Part shown: positions 62,001-64,000 of the stretch, in pieces
How positions within the stretch are numbered: position 1 is the stretch's first letter
Layout of the letters: each line of letters starts with the position of its first letter
Origin: Ectobius pallidus
Lineage: Eukaryota > Arthropoda > Insecta > Blattodea > Ectobiidae
Assembly (NCBI GenBank): GCA_964059195.1
Contig: CAXKWD010000001.1
Location: 220,976,484 to 221,040,483 of the forward strand
Reading direction: 5' to 3'
Length of the DNA stretch: 64,000 nucleotides
Translations under genes and position numbers: made by a program
The notes under the pieces: generated by a model
What the model saw: only the letters and a program-made list of their open reading frames with translations
What the model was told of the DNA's origin: nothing
The model's database searches: none

Positions 62001-62991
62001 CCACAAACACACATTCGACTTTATATATTAGATTACTGGGGTCTGTATTACTACCATAATAATGAAAACCTAATCTCTGCGCCCAGAAACTACGCACGCT
62101 AGCATATTCAACCCCTTTTATCCCTCAGTGTTTCAGAGAATTATTTTTTTTTTTTTTACTGGATCTGGGAGTCGGGAGAAAACCACTACATTTTCTTGGG
62201 AATTCCAAGGAATTTTTCTACTGAAGACGAAACATTCTTTACTACTTAACCACGTCACAAATGTGTCATGTACTGCACATTCCGAGCTAAAAATTTAGTA
62301 CGAACTGAAAATAAATGTTAGAATTTATAACAAAAAATTACTTATTTTTAGAGCAAAAAGGCAATATTAGGCTCTAACGTAAAAATAGGCTGTTTTAGGT
62401 CCTATAAAGTATGAGTTTTAGGCATAGTCACTTATGAAACATGCATATACAAGTTTTCGTCCATATATCACTTAAGGATTAAAATAGGTTTTTACCTAAA
62501 ATCCGAAGTCTAGTAATCAGTAAGAATTGTTGGGTTTGAAATTATGTTAATTTGCCCCCTTAATAAAATTTCTGGCAATGTCATAGACTAGGAGGTCATA
62601 GTAAAGCAATTTTCATTAAGTAAACAACTTAAGTATGATTTTAAAATTCAACTATTATTTTAAGCAATCACAAAGAAAATTATGGTTATCTATTGGGAGT
62701 AAAAGTGTTCCATACATATTTCATGGCCATAACGTTTGGGAAACACTGATCTAAGAAGTTTTTTTATTGTGATTTGTACTGCAACATACATGCCACTTTT
62801 GCATTAGGTGGCATCTATGATATTTATGTGTAACAACTACTCAGTATCTGTAAGCATAAGTGACGATAACCAGACTGCAAACAGTGAATCTGTATTCAGT
62901 GCCAATAATATGACTTGTGTTAATCAAGACAGTGAAAAGCATCTTGCAAATTGTAAATCTGAACTCAAAACTGGTAGCGTCATTACTGAAG
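28900..62991 (+). CDS. lubel: LUBEL-like linear-ubiquitin E3 ligase, partial spliced gene (10 exons)
   Basis: Ten exons (28900-29044, 29936-30087, 33634-33777, 41292-41403, 47524-47807, 49203-49520, 51172-52411, 52693-53378, 57270-57506, 62808-62991) join in one frame to 1167 codons plus one base. Domain order is: Pro-rich segment, B-box-like zinc site (residues about 59-96), Ser/Pro/Gln-rich disordered regions, NZF finger (about 629-650) and six 12-residue repeats (897-968). This matches the N-terminal part of insect LUBEL, which builds Met1-linked ubiquitin chains in the cytoplasm in immune NF-kB signalling and stress responses. The UBA and RBR catalytic module are expected downstream of the window. 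No start codon was found. The assignment rests on recalled domain order, not an alignment. Confidence 0.82.
29045..29935 (+). other. intron 1, with two RTE-like LINE 3' ends
   Basis: Two fragments of the same LINE family lie in sense orientation. 29336-29485 is a short piece of the 3' end. 29611-29880 is a better one, reading LKGERPLGRPRRRWEDNI, then REVGFVRDGWIELAQSR, then AQVSATMNLRVP without a stop over about 60 codons. The second ends about 55 nt before the B-box exon's acceptor, so the branch site must lie in the remaining short non-repeat stretch or in LINE sequence. Confidence 0.75.
29936..30087 (+). CDS. lubel: lubel exon b (B-box-like zinc site)
   Basis: Acceptor tgttccag; donor aaa|gtatgt. 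It encodes 50 residues with the spacing C-x2-C-x8-C-x2-C-x5-C-x2-C-x4-H-x-H-x5-H (HCDLCG, RCDKC, FCLSCDDMYHRHP, QSH). This is a B-box-type zinc finger binding two zinc ions. Such a finger near the N-terminus is characteristic of insect LUBEL. In B-box proteins this fold serves protein-protein contacts. All ligands are intact, arguing for a functional gene. Confidence 0.88.
30609..31690 (+). repeat. dispersed repeat family D, copy with insertions
   Basis: It shares with 48690-49085 the blocks 'ttggacaagtctcatcagtc', 'gtaagttacaattggtttta', 'cagacagaaatggtgg' and 'ggaataaatcaaggatttaa'. It is longer than the other copy because of an unaligned stretch at 30774-31015 and the MITE at 31207-31650. 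It has no coding capacity. Confidence 0.65.
31207..31650. mobile_element. PIF/Harbinger-like MITE, TAA duplication, empty site known
   Basis: The ends GGCTCTTTTCACACTGGGTC and its exact complement are flanked by TAA at 31204-31206 and 31651-31653. The terminal repeat extends about 40 bp. The right half carries two extra copies of the terminal motif 'gtgacccagtgtgaa' with 'atttaaaccaat' spacers, so the right end is partly duplicated. Repeat D at about 49037-49045 shows the uninterrupted target with one TAA followed by 'ctctgtgtg'. Confidence 0.88.
31708..31909 (+). mobile_element. SINE family S2, 5'-truncated
   Basis: It matches the body of the full S2 element at 48041-48346: 'gacctaatccttctggtg', 'gactcagcctctaacagaaa', 'gagtaccaggagca', 'ctgacaaccttgc' and 'aaaatctgggagcc'. 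The tRNA-like head is missing. Confidence 0.75.
31912..32529. mobile_element. TIR element with about 90-bp inverted ends, TA target
   Basis: CAGAGTGTTAATGAATAACA (31912) is matched by the complement at the right end (CACCCTG, 32523-32529). The arms run about 90 bp with only a few mismatches, through 'tgtgtatagaggggaca' and 'aagcaacttttattagga'. TA flanks both sides, as for mariner/Tc1-type elements. No transposase is encoded. Confidence 0.82.
32826..33570 (-). repeat. dispersed repeat family A, copy 5, with SINE insert
   Basis: A minus-strand copy from 'cacgtaaacatatgtaac' to the 'ggacagacagac' region and 'gttccgttctggcactta'. It is split at the GTCTAG site by a SINE (32996-33199). It ends about 60 bp upstream of lubel exon c. 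Confidence 0.75.
32996..33199 (-). mobile_element. tRNA-derived SINE, family S4
   Basis: The minus strand begins with an A-box-like TGGCAGAGATGG and a B box GGTTCAAATCC at tRNA-like spacing. The body follows with 'aaatctgtatagttctg' and 'ctgatgctggata', and the end is an oligo-A (poly-T on the plus strand). The flanks repeat GTCTAGTTT. The same insert sits at the same site of repeat A copy 1. Confidence 0.78.
33634..33777 (+). CDS. lubel: lubel exon c (Pro-rich)
   Basis: Acceptor ttcattttacag; donor cag|gtaaac. Both phases are 0; 48 codons. It encodes ALDLVKFPTFRPPLPPKNE then VLAPVPPPRKNKRPGSSNS, followed by RAGTPNPDQ. Short proline clusters may bind SH3 or WW domains, which is inference. 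The rest is predicted disordered. It is GC-richer than the flanks. Confidence 0.83.
33778..35299 (+). other. intron 3, first part, nothing recognised
   Basis: AT-rich sequence without a supported exon or repeat. A short (ATCT)n run is near 34997-35013. Confidence 0.4.
35300..36260. repeat. diverged long inverted repeat
   Basis: The left arm (about 35310-35620) contains 'tgtttattattgtgtcatgt', 'gattttgtgtgtttgcagat' and 'tgtttagtttcttgctttta'. The complement of about 36020-36245 carries matching phrases in the same order. Arms are diverged, so this is an old fold-back element. No open frame was seen. Confidence 0.55.
36798..37000. repeat. minisatellite, five units of about 41 bp
   Basis: Each unit has the form 'gataatgtgattagcc' followed by 'aacaggaatacatcattatt'. 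Five diverged units follow each other. It is intronic and non-coding. Confidence 0.8.
37001..39636 (+). other. intron 3, central part, nothing recognised
   Basis: AT-rich DNA without a supported exon. 'aaataaaataaataaataa' at about 39054-39080 following 'tgtaatttcttagtttagta' looks like the tail of an unidentified retroelement. Confidence 0.4.
39649..40312 (+). pseudogene. 5'-truncated LINE, RNase H and zinc-knuckle end, with 12-bp duplication
   Basis: It is flanked by TTCGGAGATCAG at 39637-39648 and 40313-40324, a perfect target-site duplication. The frame first reads VQLCWVPGHAGN, shifts by one base near 39720, then continues as RGNELADKLAREGS to a stop at 40217. The C-terminal part has CRKCGREDESSLHVLCECEA, the CCHC-type finger that follows RNase H in I/R1/Jockey-group LINEs. 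The end is a 'ttcattcattcattc' microsatellite. One frameshift over about 190 codons and an intact duplication make this a young, dead-on-arrival copy in sense with lubel. Confidence 0.88.
40370..40865 (+). pseudogene. RTE-like LINE 3' end, reverse-transcriptase thumb and tail
   Basis: This is the best copy of the family. The frame reads LKIKIYKTIILPVVLYGCET, then a stop where Trp is expected, then PLTLREEHNLRMFKNRVLRK through SSSDVVRVIKSRRMKW, EGKRPLGRPR and DLREVGFVRDGWMELAQNR. LYGCETW marks the end of the reverse-transcriptase domain in RTE/CR1-type LINEs. The end is the typical 'ttgctgaggaattgtctatt' sequence. It is 5'-truncated, with no catalytic YxDD region. Confidence 0.85.
40866..41291 (+). 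other. end of intron 3, nothing recognised
   Basis: AT-rich. The acceptor for exon d is gtttcaaccag at 41281-41291, with a modest pyrimidine tract. Confidence 0.4.
41292..41403 (+). CDS. lubel: lubel exon d
   Basis: Acceptor caaccag; donor cag a|gtaaga. Starts in phase 0, ends in phase 1; 37 codons plus one base. It encodes APSLPNKDFTVKDKMGSLKR followed by TMGGRPLPPPPPNNKFQ, a basic stretch then a run of six prolines. The phase match with exon e (two bases taken up) supports the pairing. It is small but GC-richer than the surrounding intron. Confidence 0.78.
41621..42285. mobile_element. fold-back mariner derivative, family M1
   Basis: The ends TGAGGGTAGCCCAGAAAGTA and ACTTACTGGGCGACCCTCG are inverted and TA flanks both sides. 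About 230 bp of each arm pair. The right arm reads in sense as the C-terminal end of a mariner transposase, closing ERDGNYVEK. The left arm is the same sequence reversed. The loop (about 41870-42040) encodes YSKVCARWVLR and ISSELLKRSEAEEEVFL, the region before the first catalytic Asp. Catalytic residues are deleted. Confidence 0.88.
42691..43475. mobile_element. fold-back mariner derivative, family M2
   Basis: The ends CGAAGGACGTCAACAAAGTA and TACTTTGTGGACGTCCCTCG are inverted, and TA flanks both (42689-42690, 43476-43477). The arms meet almost without a loop near 43110. The right arm encodes, in sense, YSPDFAPNDFHLF (the region of the last catalytic Asp) through VTQWFKSLAADLYNIGIQKL. The left arm is the reverse complement and carries a tandem duplication of about 110 bp (about 42735-42955). 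No intact transposase. Confidence 0.88.
43599..43831. repeat. near-perfect palindrome, 233 bp
   Basis: AGCCATTCCACGGAAAGTGA and its complement bound arms of about 95 bp that pair with few mismatches ('gtgtccagacc', 'aacaaccttttaatatta', 'atatatgtcatca'). A loop of about 45 bp lies between. It is a MITE by structure, but the flanking duplication is unclear. Confidence 0.85.
44716..46300. mobile_element. fold-back mariner derivative, family M3, with nested retroelement
   Basis: The ends TGAGAAACATCCAGAAAGTA and TACTTTCTGGATGACCTCCG are inverted, with TA on both sides. The right arm (46002-46210) encodes the transposase end in sense: FHLFCLMKHSLAGKCFHND, then YDMGIQILMQRYDKCL and NYVEK. The left arm (45665-46005) carries the same region in antisense, extending inward to the IVRLHDNARHHTA segment. 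The left arm is split by a B1/B2 retroelement at 44797-45664. Confidence 0.88.
44797..45664 (+). mobile_element. B1/B2 composite retroelement inside mariner M3
   Basis: Positions 44797-44993 are the head of family B1 (CTAGCTTAAAAGGCCCAGCG). At 44994 the sequence switches to family B2 ('ccccgcggcttcgccc') and runs to an (AC)n tract (about 45616-45640) and 'tatatatagat'. The host mariner sequence resumes at 45665. The switch suggests B1 and B2 share a template-jumping or modular history. Confidence 0.75.
47524..47807 (+). CDS. lubel: lubel exon e
   Basis: Acceptor ttttcacacag; donor cag|gtaaga. It takes two bases to complete the codon from exon d (Thr), then 94 codons. The product is polar and Gln/Asn-rich, including ADRLGTLQKRYRQHQAAMRG and MSNKTVENERDNEIKMQRSR, with a probable short helix (LADRLGTLQKRYRQHQ), and ends ANTSFSNLQDQ. 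No named domain was recognised. An in-frame ATG at 47526 is not needed as a start. Confidence 0.83.
48041..48346 (+). mobile_element. tRNA-derived SINE, family S2, full length
   Basis: It is flanked by a perfect 14-bp duplication, TATTTGTAAGATTG (48027-48040 and 48347-48360). The tRNA-like head has A box TAGCGTAGTGG and B box GGTTCGATCCC at normal spacing ('ctgcgctacaaaccggaagg' between). The body follows with 'gactcagcctctaacagaaa' and 'gagtaccaggagca', and the end is 'actttactttactt'. The perfect duplication implies a young insertion. Confidence 0.92.
48361..48690 (+). repeat. dispersed repeat family A, copy 6
   Basis: It runs from 'taagtgccagaattgtactt' through 'tctgtctattagtctgtatg', 'aaacttggtaaacacattta' and 'catgacaacatattgtttta' to 'tttggaagttgcaatatag'. 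It then passes directly into repeat D. It preserves the intact target of the fold-back element at 3062-5668. Confidence 0.75.
48690..49085 (+). repeat. dispersed repeat family D, uninterrupted copy
   Basis: Same family as 30609-31690. It lacks the MITE, so it shows the empty TAA site at about 49040. It ends with 'cgtgaaatgcatgatatat'. Confidence 0.7.
49203..49520 (+). CDS. lubel: lubel exon f
   Basis: Acceptor gtttgtctacag; donor cag|gtatgg. Both phases are 0; 106 codons. It encodes PPSRDSGYPDWEAEQQWGPR, a Ser-rich run (RSSSISGSSGIEMGSRMRYN), RRRASEYQPPPSPTQRNNQF and a Gln/His/Pro end. RRRAS and RQRSSS are potential basophilic-kinase sites by pattern. No globular domain was recognised. Confidence 0.85.
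49521..51171 (+). other. intron 6 with a mariner deletion derivative
   Basis: Apart from the mariner (49648-50532), the intron is unassigned AT-rich DNA. The acceptor tgtaattttgcag at 51159-51171 is good. Confidence 0.7.
49648..50532 (+). mobile_element. mariner element, internally deleted, family M4
   Basis: The ends CGAGGTGTGGTAAAAAAATA and the complement ending CACACCTCG are inverted about 28 bp. A TA flanks the left; the right has TG, a likely mutated TA. It keeps normal transposase polarity: the N-terminal helix-turn-helix remnants (MDFEQRINIKF-, FKSG-, then KVAALVHSNRRMTTGELNKDL) and the C-terminal end (FDTILDIEMATTQQLKALPK to QRWNKCIASQGQY). The central catalytic Asp region is deleted and frames are shifted. 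It is dead. Confidence 0.85.
51172..52411 (+). CDS. lubel: lubel exon g, large, with NZF zinc finger
   Basis: Acceptor ttttgcag; donor aaa g|gtaggc; 413 codons plus one base. It begins AQSMAHLNCPSCHHGMVWMP, then a Gly/Pro/Met-rich run, Ser/Thr/Lys tracts with repeated 'SPA.S.KS' phrases, and an acidic patch (QEEKSEEELPPPKP). It then has an NZF finger at 51901-51960, WECEYCTYVNRAGTRVCAIC, spaced W-x-C-x2-C-x10-C-x2-C. The Thr-Tyr after the second Cys sits where ubiquitin-binding NZFs have their hydrophobic contact. In HOIP/LUBEL such fingers bind ubiquitin or NEMO-type partners. Reading through the donor would end 19 codons later at 52468. Confidence 0.9.
52412..52692 (+). other. intron 7, short, possible retained-intron terminus
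   Basis: 281 bp, AT-rich. If retained, the frame continues 18 codons (RPLRRISFWPGTKFPQQS) to TAA at 52468-52470, giving a truncated protein that ends after the NZF. Acceptor cattttatag; the next exon's phase fits exactly. Confidence 0.6.
52693..53378 (+). CDS. lubel: lubel exon h with 12-residue tandem repeats
   Basis: Acceptor cattttatag; donor cag|gtaggt. It completes a Gly codon, then 228 codons. It is Ser/Thr/Pro-rich. From 52986 to 53201 lie six exact-length 36-bp units encoding STAVGPSPPREI or close variants (Gly for Ala in the first and last; ending Val in two). The end reads STGTSPPPQSISTQ, an echo of the unit. The repeats keep frame and differ mainly at synonymous sites, showing they are translated. 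Function is unknown; length differences between individuals are likely. Confidence 0.87.
52986..53201 (+). repeat. coding minisatellite, six units of 36 bp
   Basis: Units start at 52986, 53022, 53058, 53094, 53130 and 53166. Each encodes a 12-residue Ser-Thr-x-Val-Gly-x-Ser-Pro-x-Arg-Glu-x motif. The last unit (STGVGTSPFREI) is the most diverged. Confidence 0.92.
53842..54212 (+). mobile_element. tRNA-derived SINE, family S1
   Basis: It is flanked by a perfect 10-bp duplication, ATGAATAGTT (53832-53841 and 54213-54222). The head has TCTAGAGGTAGTGTGCC (A box) and GGGATCAAACCC (B box). The body has 'gtcgatggattttcagg', 'aaaagaactccaagccta' and 'ggcgatgggcttaccacctg', and the 3' end 'aggcccttcacctcaacata'. 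Confidence 0.93.
54291..54819 (+). mobile_element. DNA transposon remnant with transposase C-terminus (IS630/Tc/mariner-type)
   Basis: The left end CAGTGAGTCCATTTTATGAG and the right end with complement GGGAATCCATTTTATGCGGG are inverted, with TA on both sides (54289-54290, 54820-54821). An open frame from about 54365 to the stop at 54647 reads FDDRIISTGLWPPRSVDLTY, CDYYLWGYLKRKVYQNNPHT, LDELKAEI and on to QYLK. LWPPRSPDLTP.DYYLWGYLK is the hallmark around the last catalytic Asp of insect Tc/mariner-related transposases. Here Asp of DYY is kept. The N-terminal two-thirds is deleted. Confidence 0.85.
55405..55490 (+). mobile_element. tRNA-like SINE head
   Basis: GGTGGTCTAAGGGACTAAAG resembles an A box and CGTTCGAGTCC a B box, with a long tRNA-Leu/Ser-like spacing. 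It ends 'ccccaagtcataaaattt'. It does not look like a complete tRNA gene (no convincing acceptor stem), so a SINE is more likely. It is the only copy seen. Confidence 0.45.
56532..56760 (+). mobile_element. hAT-like element, left end only
   Basis: It starts TAGGGTTTGGATGTTTATGA and follows the element at 10408 for about 200 bp ('ttatcctgacctccattct', 'gccgcaaacacaaattaaac', 'ggtcatatttt'). The right end is not found. Confidence 0.65.
57270..57506 (+). CDS. lubel: lubel exon i
   Basis: Acceptor tgtatcaacag; donor cag|gtatgg. Both phases are 0; 79 codons. It encodes TYEVPKKILSGKSDAAISPV, then a basic/aromatic segment (DDRYRPTRRLKRAMSLHMST) and DTWSITPHQLYRSLSRQSLM ending SDTQ. It is rich in Arg and Ser with possible basophilic phosphorylation sites. 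The GC-rich codon use and lack of stops fit coding. No named domain was recognised. Confidence 0.83.
58580..59267. mobile_element. fold-back mariner derivative, family M2
   Basis: The right end is CTTTGTGGACATGCCTCG followed by TA (59268-59269). The left end is eroded but pairs from 'agtttcc' (58600) inward. The arms are about 330 bp each, meeting near 58925. The right arm encodes, in sense with stops, VITQWFKSQAVDFYNTSVQK, then SRYNKCLNSCGEYVEK. The left arm is the same reversed. Same family as 499-855 and 42691-43475. Confidence 0.85.
59767..60145 (-). mobile_element. tRNA-derived SINE, family S1
   Basis: It is flanked by a perfect 13-bp duplication, ATTAATATATTTA (59754-59766 and 60146-60158). 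The minus strand starts GGCCGCGGTGGTCTAGAGG and has the S1 B box GGGATCAAACCC. The 3' end carries 'gggatcatagggtacc' and a short (GATACA)n-like tail. Confidence 0.93.
60409..60773 (+). mobile_element. tRNA-derived SINE, family S1
   Basis: It is flanked by GTATAGATTAC (60398-60408) and GTATAGTTTAC (60774-60784), an 11-bp duplication with one mismatch. The head is CCACGGTGGTCTGGAGGTAT and the B box GGGATCAAACCC. It lies 263 bp from, and in opposite orientation to, the S1 copy at 59767, so the two can pair in RNA. Confidence 0.92.
60794..62512. mobile_element. hAT-like element with perfect 8-bp duplication, split by B1
   Basis: The ends are TAGACTTC and GAAGTCTA, with weaker inverted similarity further in. 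A perfect 8-bp duplication GTAATCAG lies at 60786-60793 and 62513-62520. The interior is rich in 'aaaataggctctaaaaat' and 'gttttaggt' phrases, like the other T-rich hAT-like elements here. A B1 retroelement (61033-62033) sits inside, so the hAT-like insertion is older. Confidence 0.88.
61033..62033 (+). mobile_element. non-autonomous retroelement family B1, second copy
   Basis: It starts CTAGCTGAAAAGACCCGGCG and matches 7984-9030 (reversed) almost base for base over 1 kb. Its 3' microsatellite is much shorter (three ACAT units), ending 'tttatatattagat'. It has a 6-7 bp insertion near 61325 relative to the other copy. No protein is encoded. Confidence 0.85.
62808..62991 (+). CDS. lubel: lubel exon j (probable)
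   Basis: Acceptor cacttttgcattag; donor gaa g|gtaaga. Starts in phase 0 and ends in phase 1; 61 codons. It encodes VASMIFMCNNYSVSVSISDD, then NQTANSESVFSANNMTCVNQ and DSEKHLANCKSELKTGSVITEG. It fits the phase of exon i and has good splice sites, but is AT-rich with no recognisable domain, so it is the least certain exon. The next exon lies beyond 64000 or was missed. Confidence 0.6.
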
Positions 62992-64000
62992 GTAAGATAT
63001 CCATACATTGTCCACTTAAAATGTGCACTATCAAATGACCAAATATGCACAATGAAGGGAAAATCACTACAAAATATACACTATCAGAATTCAAACTTAT
63101 ATTTTATTTTTGAGTGGCACAATGTACTACTAACAGCTTTTTCCATTGGGGGTATTACAACTTGAGTGACTTGAGTCTTTCCTGGTGATCAGAATGTATT
63201 ATTGTTTCTTGGGCTTCGAACCAGTTGAGTTGGAGGTTTGGTTCCAAGCTTTCAGCAGCTATCTCTGCTGCCATCTTCTGGGAGAAATGAGCTGGGTTAG
63301 GAAAAAACTGCTTCATGTATGGGAAAGACTGGATATACTAGAATGGGTGGGGGGCCAATAGGAAAATTAGAAAATGGAGTAATTAAATGGAGAGTTATGA
63401 TTGATCAGGAAGGAAAATTAGAGTTTAATAATATTGCTGGATCTAATTTTCCTTCCCGATGGGGTCGATGGTTGTCATTCCTTGATTATCTAAAGAGAAT
63501 TTCTTTCCAGTAATAACAATTCATTATTCTTTCATTAGGCAACTATCACGGCTCCTACACATGACCACATTATGAGCCCCTTTATACTTTCAAGGCTGCT
63601 ACACTTGTAGGAGCCACCGATTCCTTTTCTTTTAGTAGTAGCTTTCAGTCAGCAGATGTCATGACATGCTTTACACCATTTTAAAGCTTAAGAAATTATT
63701 AAATGGAATGCAACATATTGATTTTTAAGTTTTTATAACACCTAAAGACTTGACGTTGCAAACTAGGATTATCTTTGGTGATCTGGACAGCTGTTTCACA
63801 TTATTTTTAGTGCATCGTCAGTGGTTTTTGAACTGCTACTGGTGCCTGCATTGAGGGCCTAGGTGGCATAAATTGATATGAAATCTCAAATGAAGTGTAA
63901 ATTACAAAACAGTGTTATCAGCACACAAAAAATAATAAACAAGAAAAAGAAAGAGGGTTGGAAATTGATTGAAACTGGGGATAAACTAACAAAATTATAT
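62992..64000 (+). other. presumed intron 10, nothing recognised
   Basis: No exon that continues phase 1 was found. The frame at 63319-63513 has no domain and no flanking splice signals that fit. Confidence 0.4.

Larger units (their letters stand above)
57507..62807 (+). other. intron 9 with fold-back mariner, SINE pair and nested hAT-like element
   Basis: Contains 58580-59267 (mariner M2), 59767-60145 (SINE, minus), 60409-60773 (SINE, plus) and 60794-62512 (hAT-like with a B1 element inside). A poly-C/poly-A junction is at about 57867-57887. About 57507-58579, 59270-59753 and 62521-62807 are otherwise unassigned. Confidence 0.65.

Noticed and set aside
63319..63513. 64-codon frame after exon j, considered as the next lubel exon
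   Set aside because: Phase and splice signals do not fit, it begins with a plain ATG in AT-rich DNA, and no domain is recognisable.

Overview
The window is a piece of a large, AT-rich, repeat-choked animal nuclear genome, almost certainly an insect. The evidence is a spliced gene with GT/AG introns of up to 7.5 kb, irritans-type mariner elements, non-LTR retrotransposon 3' ends with microsatellite tails, tRNA-derived SINEs, and hAT-like and PIF/Harbinger-like short elements. The style of the repeats recalls cockroach or termite genomes, but that is an inference from memory and not shown by the sequence alone.

One host gene is recognisable, on the + strand from 28900 to 62991. Ten exons can be placed with canonical splice sites and fully compatible phases, giving 1167 codons with both ends missing. 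The order of parts (a proline-rich segment, a B-box-like zinc-binding exon, long Ser/Pro-rich low-complexity regions, then a Ran-binding-type NZF zinc finger) matches the N-terminal two-thirds of the insect linear-ubiquitin ligase LUBEL, the HOIP/RNF31 relative. The UBA and the catalytic RBR-LDD region should lie downstream, beyond 64000. No start codon or upstream exon was found in the first 28.9 kb.

Positions 1-28900 hold no convincing host exon. They are layers of transposons: a double fold-back element (3062-5668) inside a dispersed repeat; several hAT-like and PIF/Harbinger-like TIR elements with readable target-site duplications; RTE-like LINE 3' ends; and a 5.2-kb TIR element (22051-27256) that split an RTE-like LINE. 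The introns of the gene carry the same load: SINEs with perfect 10-14 bp duplications, a LINE tail with a 12-bp duplication, a PIF-like insertion whose empty site is preserved elsewhere in the window, and mariner derivatives.

The most notable pattern is recurrent fold-back mariners. Four elements of three families, all in introns of the same gene, are giant inverted repeats whose arms are the 3' half of the transposase gene facing itself. Transcribed with the host gene, they would make long hairpins. I see no CRISPR array, operon, bacterial system or convincing new protein system.
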